Positions 49,002 to 59,185 of a stretch of DNA of 64,000 bases are shown here, piece by piece (position 1 is the first letter of the stretch; the number at the start of each line of letters is the position of its first letter). Source of the DNA: Rhizobium sp. RCAM05350 (GTDB taxonomy: Bacteria; Pseudomonadota; Alphaproteobacteria; Rhizobiales; Rhizobiaceae); assembly GCA_024426085.1 (NCBI GenBank), contig CP087975.1, positions 62,001 through 126,000 on the forward strand, given 5' to 3'. The notes under the pieces were generated by a model. That model searched no databases and was not told where the DNA came from. It saw only the letters and a list, made by a program, of their open reading frames with translations. Position numbers and translations under genes: made by a program.

Positions 49002-49850
49002 TCACTGCGGTTTCTCGCTGGCATCATTGGCAACAAAGGCGTGCAATGCTGCCGCTAAAGGTGTGCCGGATACGGCGAGATCGCGTACGGTGCTTATGTG
49101 ATCCCCGTTTGCGATGAGCGATGCTCGCACCTCAAGCCCTTGAACGGCAAGAATGTCCCTGAAGGCATTTGCCTGGATTTTGAAGGGGCTGGTTTCCAGT
49201 TCGCCGGTCATGATAGCGACGCGTCGTCATGGGTCGTGCTCACGATGCATCGGTGTAAACCGCCGCACTTCCTCGTCGGTCAAGGCGATCTCGTCCCGCA
49301 GGAAAGATGTCTGCAAGGGTTCAAGATCATAAAGCCCGCCAAGCAGGAATGCGCCAACGATACCCGAGGGCTCTGCCGAGCGATTGAAGAGAAAGGTTGC
49401 AAGATGTGCACCGGCGGAGTGGCCGCTGACGGAGAGTTTATCGGGCGCGGCGCCGAAGCGCTCGGCATGCGCCAGCAGAAAGGCCTTGGCTTTCATGACC
49501 TGAGCGACCAGCGCTGCCATCCTCGCCTTCGGCATCAACGAATAGTCGACGACGGCGGCGACCGCACCCGCACGGGTGATGGTCTCGGCAACACAGGAAT
49601 AGTCCTCCTTGGAGAACATCCGCCAATAGCCGCCATGGATGAACATGTGGATAGGCATGCCTGGCACAGCATCACCTGGCAGGAAGATGTCGAGGGTCTC
49701 ATCTTGCTCACTGCCATAAGCGACGTTGGCCTCCATGGCGAGCGAGTGGCGGGTCGCGAGGCTGCGCGCGGATATCACCCACAATGTCATCAAAATCTGC
49801 GACATGGTCACGAATGCGAAACGGATCGGCGGCCACAGGGTCTCCTTTAG
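49002..49850 (-). pseudogene. Alpha/beta hydrolase, kynurenine formamidase-like (frameshifted)
   Basis: Alpha/beta-hydrolase of about 275 residues. It reads RIRDHVADFDDIVGDIRA, EANVAYGSEQDETLDIFLPG, the oxyanion region HMFIHGGYWRMF, the nucleophile elbow SVSGHSAGAHLATFLF, and after a frameshift near 49225 VAIMTGELETSPFKIQ with the acid and NGDHISTVRDLA with the catalytic His. The HGGYW motif is typical of arylformamidase/esterase relatives. Another frameshift near 49765 lies in the N-terminal part. The extreme N-terminus seems cut by the IS6 remnant at about 49850, and the 3' end abuts the truncated dadA. Confidence 0.75.
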
Positions 49851-49879
49851 AAACTTGTCGCAATGTACTTGGCTTCCAT

Positions 49880-50365
49880 GAATTCCACGATACCGTGATG
49901 CTGCCGCGGGCAGCAAACACTGGCTTTTTCGTGCCGTCGATCAAGATGGCTACGTTCTCGACGAGATTGTCCCAGAGCTGACGCGACACAGACAGGTATG
50001 CCGCCTAAGCGGATCATCACCGACAAGCTTCGATCGTATGGCGCGGCGAAGAGAGAGGTTATGCCGGCTGTCGAGCACCGATCCCACAAGGGTCTCAACA
50101 ATCGAGCGGAAATTCCCATCTGCCACTGCGGAAACGGGAGAGGACAATGCACGGTTTCCGATCACCGGGAAGTTTGCAGCGCTTCATCTCGAACTTCTCG
50201 GCGCTTCGAAACCTCTTCGTCATCCCACATCACAAACGATCAGCACTGGCCACGCACATCCATCGCATCCGCGCGATGGCGCATTGGAAAGCCATCACCG
50301 GCGCCATCGCCTGGCTTACGATGGCAACGCGTGTCGGCCGTTCACCGCTCGATAACGTGACAACT
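49880..50365 (+). pseudogene. IS6-family (IS26-like) transposase remnant
   Basis: Plus-strand pieces in shifting frames read HWLFRAVDQDGYVLDEIV, PPKRIITDKLRSYGAAKREV, MPAVEHRSHKGLNNRAE, then SPGSLQRFISNFSALRNLFV and IHRIRAMAHWKAITGAIAW. This is the DDE domain and C-terminus of an IS6-family transposase. The N-terminal third and both terminal repeats are missing. A second scrap of the same gene (ITDKLRSYD) lies at 50407-50435, so two truncated copies have been joined here. Confidence 0.75.
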
Positions 50366-50505
50366 CCGCGAAAGCTCCTGAAAGGACAAGGCCGCTCGCC
50401 GTGTGTGATGATCACCGACAAGCTTCGATCCTATGATACAGTGCCCAACGAACAAATCTTTTGGAAGTTCGCACGCGGCAAGGTTACAGTACTCTCCGTT
50501 ATGCG

Positions 50506-51866
50506 CTACCGTATGATTTTTTCTATGGTGAGCGCGACCGAAAGCAAATGCTCGTCACCATTCGGCAAACCGGAAAGCAGCAGACCGACAGGCATGCCGG
50601 CATCGCCGATGCCGCAGGGAACGGAGACACCGCAGCCGTCGAGGAAGTTGCCGATCAGCGTGTTGCGCAACGTCTTGGCATTGGTTTTCACGAAAAGCTC
50701 GTCTTTGGTCAAAAGCGGTGCGGTCAGGGGCGCGACATGCGGCAAGGTCGGCGACACGACCAATCTCGCCTGGTCCGATGCTTGACGCAAATTCCGCCAT
50801 CAGACGCTCACGGGCGGCCAGCGTCTCGATATAGCCTGTCGTGGTGATCTTCTCGCCCAGCCGCGTGCGAGCAACCACGCGAGCGTCCATTCCCTCTGCC
50901 TCCGGTCCAGCCAAACGCTCGCGGTGCAGCACGAAGGCTTCCGCCGTCACCAGCGGGCCGTATTTCGCCATCAGCTCAAAGATTGCGGCATAGGCCGGAA
51001 ACGCCTGCCGCCGAATTTTAGCCCCGGACTTTTCCAGCAGCTTCAAGGCCGCCTCGAATGCCGACACCACGCCCGCTTCCGCATCATCGAAAACGATGGT
51101 TTCAGGGAACGACGAGCGAAAGATCCTCGACCGAGCTACGGCGAACATCGGGCGCGCCGAGGCAGCGCATCGCCGCATCGATCCACACCGCATCCTGCAC
51201 GGTACGGCAGAGCGGCCCGAGCGGATCGAGGCTTTTAGACAGCGGGAAAACACCCCGCATGGAATAGCGGCCACGGGTTGCCTTGTAGCCGACGATGCCG
51301 TTGAAGGCTGCCGGAATGCGAACCGATCCGCCCGTGTCCGTCCCGATCGAAACCGGCACCAGTCCGGATGCCACTGCAACGCCGGAGCCGGACGAAGACC
51401 CGCCGGGCAACCTTGCACCATCGGTCGAGGCCGGGTTCTGCGGCGTTCCGTAGTGAGGATTTATGCCGAGCCCTGAAAAGGCAAACTCGCTCATATTGAC
51501 CCGGCCGATGCTGACCATGCCGGCGCCGGCAAGTGCTGTGACCACATCAGCGTCCCGTGTTGCGGGTGCCGCTGTTTTGAGAACGGTAGAGCCGGCCGTC
51601 GTTGCCAGCCCGTCGATATCGAAGAGGTCCTTCCAGGCAACCGGAATGCCATCGAGCAGGCCGAGCGATCGACCATCCCTGATGCGCTTGGACGAGGCTG
51701 CAGCTTCCGCCTTCGCACGCTGCTCCAGCAGGCTGACGAAGATCGCCTGATCCTTGCAACTGCCAATGGCGGCGAATGTTTCCTCTACGAGCGCCACCGG
51801 ATCGAGCCCGCCGTTCTGGATCAACACGGAAAGCTGGGCGATTGTTTTTCCACTGTGAGACGGCAT
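50506..51866 (-). CDS. Amidase-signature family amidohydrolase (frameshifted)
   Basis: Amidase of about 450 residues. The Ser-cisSer-Lys triad is visible: Lys in GIPVAWKDLFDIDG (about residue 78), the Gly/Ser-rich loop GARLPGGSSSGSGVAVASG (about 155), and the nucleophile Ser in GTDTGGSVRIPAAFNGIVGY (about 178). Frameshifts near 51105 and 50790 split the C-terminal half, which still reads LIGNFLDGCGVSVPCGIGDA. The start at 51866 follows the solute-binding protein stop by 14 bases. The family includes AtzE/AtzF, GatA and aryl-amide hydrolases, so the substrate is open. Coupling to a binding protein suggests an imported amide. Confidence 0.85.
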
Positions 51867-51880
51867 CAGTATTTCCACTT

Positions 51881-53045
51881 CTAGCGCCCGACAAGCTGCA
51901 TCCACCGGCGGACGAGATAATTGTGCTCATCCATCGTCGTATTCCAGACGGCAATGCAGTTGGCCCTTTGCCAGTAGGACCCGCCGGCCCTGATGCTTCC
52001 CTTGCGAATGCGAACCGATCCATCCGGTCCGGGAAGATCGGTGGCGGCGGGTAGCCCCTCGTACCAGTAATCCCACTCTACCGGCGTCATGAACTGGCGG
52101 GAGCGCTGCGGCGTCGAGATGTAATAGCCCTGCCGCGCGACGACGGCACCGGGCCAGCCTGAGATCCACCAGTTCAGATACTCGTAGGCGACATCGAGCA
52201 TCCGGCCACTCAGATCTTTCGACAGGCACAGACCGCCATGCCAGGCTCGGTAGCCCTCGACGGGGACCGCCTGTTCGACGGGAATGCCCAGCCCATTCAG
52301 AATGTTAATCCCCGTCGACCACATGCTCTGTACATCGGTTTCACCATCGACCATCAGCCTGGCGGCATCCTCTGCCGTTCGCCAGAACCCACGGAAGAAA
52401 CCGTCCTTCTTCCGTGCTTCCAGCAGATCGATCAGCCGGTCAATCTCGGCCACCGTCATATTGCCGATATTGTTGAACGACATAAGCCCGGCGGCCTGCG
52501 CGGCCAGCGCAGCATCGAAAATGCCGATGGCCGGCTCATCGACCAAGGAGACGCGGCCCGCCCATTTCTCGTTCAAGAGCGAAGCCCAGGAATTCATCTC
52601 GACGGTATGTTTCACAACGTCGGTGCGGTAAGCGAAACTGTCGAAATTATGCGTCGTCGGCAACATCGAAATGCGCGGCGACGGCGTATCGCCGAGCGCG
52701 AGGTTCGGTTGGACGAACAACTTTTTGGCCGGCACATCGCCCTGCCCCAGCCGCGCATTCGGACCGATGTGACCGGTCTTGGTGAGATCGTTGATCTCGG
52801 ACCAGAGCTTGATCCGGCTGGTATCGATCGACTGCACCGCGCGCCAGTACCAGACGATATCCAGATTGTGGAAACACTGGTCGTAGATATCGTAGCTGCC
52901 CGGCTCCTGCGCCGCCTTGTGCTGCGTCGTCAGGAAGTCGTTGTTGTCGAAGGTGACGTCAATGCCGAGATCCTGCTCGGCCTGCAGGCGCAGTTCCTCC
53001 AGCAGGGAAATCGCCGTGCCGAGCACGCGCAGCTTCGGTCGGCCC
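51881..53045 (-). pseudogene. PotD-like ABC solute-binding protein, 5' end lost
   Basis: Periplasmic binding protein of the polyamine/Fe3+ type, about 385 residues visible and intact in frame. It begins RPKLRVLGTAISLLEELRLQ, has ITLTFD-like DLGIDVTFDNNDFLTTQHKA, the hinge LPTTHNFDSFAYRTDVV and SLVDEPAIGIFDAALAAQAA, and ends YLVRRWMQLVGR. Relatives have a signal peptide directly before RPKLRV. Here that region is replaced by unrelated sequence reading into the divergent AraC gene, so the start and promoter are missing. No permeases are present. It is the first gene of an operon with the amidase. Confidence 0.8.
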
Positions 53046-53050
53046 TGAAG

Positions 53051-53995
53051 ATGAAGCGCAGGCGTGGCGGGGCAACAGGGGGAAACTCCCGCTTCAGTCT
53101 TTGGCGCGACTATGTTCATTCGACCGCACAAATCGGAGCGGTGGAGTTCGGCGCGCCCAGCGTCAGCCCATTTAAGGCGACGATCGAGGCCACGCCGCTG
53201 GGGCCGGTCACCTACGCCAAGATGGTCGGGACCATCAACCGGGTCACCCGAACGGCACAGAGCCTGCGATCCGCAACGTGCGATTCCTATCAATTGGTTA
53301 TCAACCTCGGCACCGGGTCGCTTGAAGGCACCTACGGAGAGCGGGACCTCAAAATGGCTCCAGGCGGGGCCTTTCTCGATGGAATGGAGCCACAGGACAT
53401 CCGCGGCAACGATCACAACGGTTGGGTCAGCCTGAGCTTCCCCAAGAAGGTGCTGGACGAACGCTTCACCCGGATCGGCAACAGGCAAGGCCTGGCTATC
53501 GCGCCTGATCAGGAACCACTCATCCTGCTGCGCCGCTACCTCCAGTTCCTCGACAGCGATACGATACCGGCCTCAGACCTCCTGACCGGCCATATCGCGG
53601 AAACGATCATCGATCTTGTCGGCCTGGCAACCGGGGCGAAAGGTGACGAGGCGGACCTTGCGGGCCTCGGCGGCATATGTGCCGCCCGGCTGCAAACGAT
53701 CCTCGACAGCATCCGCGACAACTATTCCAACCCAACCTTCTGCGTGCAGACGGTCGCCGGGCAGTTAAGCATGACGCCGCGCTACGTGAACGCACTGCTG
53801 GCCGAAACTGGCGCCGGTTTTACCGAGCGGGTGCTGGAACTGCGTTTGCTGCAGGCCAAGGCCATGCTCTGCGAGCCCCGCTTCTTCGAAATGCGGATCA
53901 GCGATATTGCGCTTCGGGCAGGCCTCAGCGACATCTCCTATTTCAACCGCTGCTTTAGGCGCCGCTTCGGTTGCAGTCCGGGTGGCGCGCGATAA
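53051..53995 (+). CDS. AraC-family transcription regulator (N-terminus altered)
   Basis: Regulator of about 314 residues starting at the ATG at 53051 (MKRRRGGATGGNSRFSLWRD). The N-terminal AraC-binding-like domain continues with YVHSTAQIGAVEFGAPSVSP and NLGTGSLEGTYGERDLKMAP. The C-terminal double helix-turn-helix has FCVQTVAGQLSMTPRYVNAL and ISDIALRAGLSDISYFNRCF, ending RRRFGCSPGGAR. The first dozen residues look unlike the family, and the gene starts only a few bases from the truncated solute-binding protein. The divergent promoter between the two appears deleted. It probably once controlled the amidase operon. Confidence 0.82.
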   Translation: MKRRRGGATGGNSRFSLWRDYVHSTAQIGAVEFGAPSVSPFKATIEATPLGPVTYAKMVGTINRVTRTAQSLRSATCDSYQLVINLGTGSLEGTYGERDLKMAPGGAFLDGMEPQDIRGNDHNGWVSLSFPKKVLDERFTRIGNRQGLAIAPDQEPLILLRRYLQFLDSDTIPASDLLTGHIAETIIDLVGLATGAKGDEADLAGLGGICAARLQTILDSIRDNYSNPTFCVQTVAGQLSMTPRYVNALLAETGAGFTERVLELRLLQAKAMLCEPRFFEMRISDIALRAGLSDISYFNRCFRRRFGCSPGGAR

Positions 53996-54791
53996 TTCCC
54001 TCCGTGACAACGAAATGAAGCGGCAGATGGGAAGCCTGGCACGCGTTGCAGGCAGAGACGAAGCGTACGAGTACACGCCCGACTGGACGCTTTTGCACGG
54101 ACCCGATGTGAGAAATGTTCTTTTCGTCGTCAAAGGGCATCAGCGCCCACCAGATCAGCTGAATGCGGAAGTCTCATGCTCGTGGGGAAATCTATCGAAC
54201 AGTCCCAAGCCTGTATGCCGCCAAGTGCGCCGACGATGGGAGATTCCATACCCGCATGTAACCGATCAGCATGTGCAAAAACCTCAATTCTGGAAACAAT
54301 CTGACACGGTTTTGGAGTGAACTCTTCCGACTGGACCACGGGGACCGGAAAACTGATACGCTCTGCGGGCCTTGAACGGAGAAAGGCTCATGAAATCACG
54401 AGGTCCATACCGGCGGCACTCGACGCAATTCAAACTGCAGCTCTGCCAAGTTCCGACAAACCAAGATGCGCCTCCAATTCGAGATCACTCTAGGGCTGTT
54501 CGAAACCGCTTGACGAAATTGGGGACGGCATAGAATTTGATCCGCTCCAATGATCCGCGGCACCTCGGGACAAGCCGAACGCGGCTCTGTGGAGCAAATC
54601 TAATGGGAGTCTGCCAACACGTATATGCGCCAGAGCAATCCTGAAAGATTGTATTTTTCAGTCGGAGCCAAATTGATTGGTGGCGCGTGATTTCGACTGA
54701 AACAATTGAAACATATATAAAGCTGCCTGAAATACGAATGAAACGGATCGTGGTTAGCTAGAGGCAACTCTTGAAACCAAAGGTAACCGCC
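53996..54791. other. About 800 bases of junction DNA with a transposase scrap
   Basis: No full gene. At 54390-54449, preceded by a GAAAGG ribosome site, the plus strand reads MKSRGPYRRHSTQFKLQLCQ and then diverges; this resembles the first residues of an IS transposase OrfA. From about 54600 the base composition becomes AT-rich, leading into the RTX gene. The stretch around 54700-54725 (TTGAAACATATATAAAG) could hold its promoter. Confidence 0.45.
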
Positions 54792-56876
54792 ATGGCCTAT
54801 CCAACCACCCCCGATCAACAGCGACCAGACATCGCAGTTCAACACAACTGACGATCATGCCAACTGGGTGCTGATCGAAGATGTCAGTATCAAAAGCGTG
54901 GGCGGCCACGGAATCTTCAACAGTGGCGCCTACGACCACAACGCAATTGAGGTAAACGGCATTATCGAAGCCAAAAGCCAGTACTACTCAGGGGTAACTT
55001 CAGACGCCGCTTACACGACAGTTAACGTGACGGAAACGGGCGATATTGTTGGTTACAATGCAATTACGGTTGATGGCGACAATGCCACGATAAGCAATGA
55101 TGGCCACTTAAATGCCTACAGTGTTGGTATATATGTCGATGGAATAGGCAGCAAAATTACAAATACTGGATCAATTGTGGCTGGATCCAATTATACCGAG
55201 GTATATACTGGGACAGCTGTGTACATAGACGAAGGGTCTACATTTAATTTCGCCAACACAGGCAACGTGAGCGCCACCTACGGCGTGACCATAAAATCCA
55301 GCGAAGGGGTCATAACAAATTCGGAATTGGCTGGAATACATGGAACGCACATTGCGATACAGATTGACAATCTTTCTGGGCAGTCCGTGGAAATTATAAA
55401 TGAGGACGCTTGCGGGATTACATCCGACGGTTTTGCCATTCGCGGTAGTGACGGGAGTGAGAGGGTCACAAACGCTGGCTACATGAAGGGGAAAATCTCT
55501 CTTGGGGCGGGAAACGATTCATTTGACAATCAGGACGGCTTGATCGATCACGCCATCGACGGTGGAACTGGTGACGATATTTATATATTGGGTTCCGCGT
55601 CAGACCAGATTGTTGATGGAGCTGGAAAGGACTCAGTCCACACGGAGTTTACGAGCAGCCTCAAATCATATTCCACAATTGAGAATCTGAAACTGCTTGG
55701 AAGCGGTAATATCAGCGGCACGGGCAACGCGCTGACGAACGTCATCATCGGCAACGACGGCAATAACATCCTGAACGGCGGTCCGGACTCGGTTGTCGAC
55801 ACCCTCATCGGCGGCAAGGGCAACGACACCTATGTGCTCGGCTCCGGTTCCGACAAGGTGACGGATACGGCCGGCACCGACACCATCACATCGACGATTG
55901 GCCGTAGCATGGCATACTATGGCCTGATCGAGAACCTCAAGCTGCTGGGCACGGGCAACATCAGCGGTACCGGCAATTCCCTTGCGAACGTCATTATCGG
56001 CAATTCTGGCAACAATATTCTCAATGGCGGCGTCGAAACCACGGCCGTGATCGATACGCTCAACGGCGGCGCCGGCAACGACACCTATGTTTTAGGTTCG
56101 GGGGCAGACAAGGTCATCGATAGTGCGGGGTACCGACACGATCACCTCTCTGGTGTCAGCGCAACCTCTCCACCTTTGCAACGATCGAAAACCTCAAGCT
56201 TTTGGGTGTCTCCAATATCAGCGGCATAGGCAATGCGCTTGCAAATACGCTCACCGGCAATATCAGGGCCAACACCCTTTCGGGTGCTGCCGGCAACGAC
56301 GTGCTGATCGGTGCGGCGGGGGCGGACAAGCTCGATGGCGGCGCCAATACCGACACTGCGTCCTATGCGGGTGCTTCTGCCGGCGTAGTCGCCAATCTCA
56401 TGACGGCCGCGGCCAATACCGGCGACGCCAAGGGCGATGTCTACGTCTCGATAGAGAACCTGACCGGTTCCAGCTACAACGACACGCTGACCGGTAATAC
56501 CGGTATCAACGTGCTGTACGGCGGAGCCGGCGCCGACAAGCTGACCGGCGGAATTGGTGCCGACACCTTCCTGTTCAAGGCGATCGGCGATACCACCGTG
56601 GCGACGACTGGCCAGGATACAATCTTCGATTTCAGCCATGCGCAAGGTGACAAGATCAGCCTATCGGGCATCGACGCCAACACCGCGCTCACCGGCGACC
56701 AGTCGTTCCTGTTCAAGGGCACGGCGGCTTTCAGCGGCGCCAACGGTGAACTTCGTTTCGAAAAACAGGCCTCCGACACCTATGTCTATGGTGACGCCAA
56801 TGGCGATAAGGTGGCTGATTTCGTCATCCATTTCGACGATGCCATCGCCTTCCAGGCCAGCGATTTCCTTCTTTGA
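54792..56876 (+). CDS. RTX calcium-binding secreted protein (two frameshifts)
   Basis: Large secreted protein of about 695 residues, no signal peptide. It starts at the ATG at 54792 (MAYPTTP) and, after a frameshift near 54815, reads FNTTDDHANWVLIEDVSIKS. Residues to about 250 form beta-helix-like repeats rich in Asn, Thr and Gly (ITVDGDNATISNDGHLNAYS, ITNTGSIVAG). The second half contains three modules of about 83 residues with IENLKLLGxGNISGTGN and nonapeptide-type IIGNDGNNILNGG. A frameshift near 56130 follows. The end GGIGADTFLFKAIGDTTVAT and the acidic-hydrophobic tail FQASDFLL are typical of type I secretion substrates. No type I exporter is adjacent. The first half is distinctly AT-rich compared with the second. 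Confidence 0.85.
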
Positions 56877-57803
56877 GATTGTAGATTGCCGCCGTTGTGC
56901 TCGGCTCCATCGCCCTGCAACGCGATACTTGATCCATCTCGACGGACGCTGAAACCATCCTAAGCACGGAGCTGCCACCCTCTTGTTCTCCTATCCGGGA
57001 TGCGAACAATCTTGGCGACATCGGGAAGGTACTGCGCGCTGTCATTCGACCGGCTGACCATGAGTTAAAGAAAGGGGCGTGTGGCCTACTATGAAAAGAA
57101 CGTCCATGTCCCGTTTGGGTTTTTTGGCACCACTTTATTTGGCGCTTGCGTTCCTGTTTTTATCTTGCAACTCAGCGTATACTGGATGGTACCAAATAAA
57201 AAGCTATGAAGGCACGATCGGAAGCCTGCCGGTTCATTTATCGCTTGAAACATTCGACAAACTAAACGGGGAAACTGACACCCACATTGTCGGTAGCTAC
57301 TACTACGATGCCCATCGTGTTCCCCTCAGATTGGACGGAAAGCTGCTCCGCAGCGGCGATATCGCGCTTTGCAAGAGTGATCTTCGGCCGGGAGAACCGC
57401 GGACGAATCAAGTGGTGGAGTCACGCTGTAAATTTACTCTTCAAGTATCGTCAAACAATCTAACTGGCAGCTGGAAAACCGGAACGATGTCTTTTGACGT
57501 TCAGTTGCATCAGGTCGGACAGCTCGATAACAACGATGAAGAACGCATCGAAGGTAGGGTTGAAATACCGATGTGGTACCACACAAAGAAAGCCATGTTC
57601 GTCGGAGTATACGGGAAAATCGATATCTGCGAGAAGATCGTCATGTCGGAGCTGAAGACCGTCGGCATTCTTGACGGCAACGTCCTTGGCAACGTGCCCC
57701 TGGCAGAACCAGAAGAAGACGCCGACGGTGACGCCCTGCGCTGCGAAGCCGGGCTTCTGATGACGGAAATCTATTCGAATGTAGAGTTTGGAGACAGCCT
57801 AGG

Positions 57804-58820
57804 TGTTTAGTCCCGGCATTTGATGGTGCGGATCAAGTGTAAACATTTCTGGCTCGCTTGCCCAGATTTTGCAGATGTATTCGTACAGGAGTGAGCCCTC
57901 GCAGTGTCTTCAGTCGGCGGCCGTAATTGTAGGCGTCGATAAAGTCGTGGAGGTGCGCGGTTAGCTGGGCATGGCTGTCGTAATGGTAACGTTTGACAGT
58001 CGCTTCCTTGATCGTTCGGTTCATCCGCCTCGACCTGGCCGTTGGTCCAGGGATGTTTGATTTTGGTGAGCCTGTGCTCGATTCCCGTTCTCACGACAAC
58101 GCATATCGAACATGTGCGTCATGTAGGTGGCCGTGGGGCCATCGGCATAACGCGGTGGGAAGGTGAACTGGATGCCATTATCCGTCAGGACGGTATGGAT
58201 TTTGTAGGGCACGGCCGCGATCAGCGGACCAGAAAGGCGGACGCTGATGTCCTGCCTGTTTTGGTGACCAATTGGACGAAGGCGAACTTGCTGGTCCGGT
58301 CGATTGCCACATAAAGATAGAGTTTGCCTTCCGCTGTACGCACTTCAGCAATATCGATGTGGAAGTAACCGATCGGGTAGGTCTTGAACTTCCTTTTGGG
58401 TTCCTTGTCGCCCGTCACTTCTGGCAATCGGCTGATCTCATGCCGTTGTAGGCAGCGATGCAGGGACGAGCGTCAGATGCGGGATCGTCGCCTGCAGAGC
58501 ATAGAGGCAGTCATCGAGCGGCAATAGGGTGTGTCTGCGGAAGGCAATGATAATCGCCTCTTCTTCGATTGAAAGCGTCGTCGAGCGCACGTCTTTCGGA
58601 CCGGTTGGTAGGTCCCTCACCGCTGTGCGTCGCTTCCACTTCGCTACAGTCTTCTGGTTGATCCCATAGCGCTTCGCCAGAACCCTCAAGCTCTCTTGAC
58701 TATGTTGTATCGCTCGACGGACTGCCTCTGCCGTGCGGGCGCTCCCGTGTAAAATCTGACCCATAGCGCATCCCTCCATTTCTGGTCGAATAATGCACCA
58801 TCAAATGCCGGGACTAAACA
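57804..58820 (-). mobile_element. IS481-family insertion sequence, copy 2
   Basis: The 1,017-base element has the same 26-base inverted ends as copy 1 and is flanked by the 6-base duplication CCTAGG (57798-57803 and 58821-58826), again NCTAGN. Against copy 1 (20252-21269) I find one substitution and four indels: an extra A at about 57886, an extra C at about 58084, one C fewer near 58214 and two bases fewer near 58471. Confidence 0.92.
57807..58779 (-). pseudogene. IS481-family transposase, copy 2 (frameshifted)
   Basis: The same transposase as copy 1, broken into more pieces: MEGCAMGQILHGSARTAEAV (Ala for Thr against copy 1), LPEVTGDKEPKRKFKTYPIG, and PYKIHTVLTDNGIQFTFPPR. The GAGGCGG frameshift near 58030 is shared with copy 1, while three others are private to this copy. 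Conversely, the junction PLIAAVPYKIH is in frame here but not in copy 1. A combined reading of the two copies gives an almost intact transposase. Confidence 0.88.
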
Positions 58821-59185
58821 CCTAGGTAGCGTTATGATCCACTACGGAGGTGGAAAGATGGGATATAACGCCATCAGACGGCTTGGGAGAGACGCGTACT
58901 AAGGAAGGTATTAGAACCGGAACGCCACATTGAAACATGCTTGAAATACAGAGGACATTCGACAGAAACGATATGGGCATAGTCATGTTTCCATGATGAT
59001 TGATACCTTCTCCCAGACGACCGCCCTTTTTCATGGGCATGCTGCTTTCCGCAGTGACTGCAGCTTAGCACTGCATCTTCCTATGCTGCGGCGCCGGATC
59101 AGATACCGTTCCTCGATGTGTTCGGCACAACTTTCCGGATCACATTTGCCGATGGAAGAACCGGCAGCGATCGGCGATCCGTGCG

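Larger units (their letters stand above)
57091..58902 (+). pseudogene. Putative lipoprotein, split by IS481 copy 2
   Basis: Exported protein of unknown family. MSRLGFLAPLYLALAFLFLS followed by CNSAYTGW gives a lipobox (LFLSC), so it is probably anchored to a membrane by a lipidated Cys. The mature part of about 215 residues has beta-rich sequence (GSLPVHLSLETF, VVESRCKFTLQVSSNNLTGS) and no motif I know. The IS481 copy at 57804-58820 interrupts it. Joining across one copy of CCTAGG restores the frame: FGDSLGSVMIHYGGGKMGYN and a TAA at 58900-58902. As sequenced the product ends DSLGV and lacks the last 28 or so residues. Confidence 0.75.

Noticed and set aside
52238..53050. Upstream extension of the AraC frame through the solute-binding protein gene
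   Set aside because: This part is antisense to a conserved binding protein; the AraC domain only begins after 53051.
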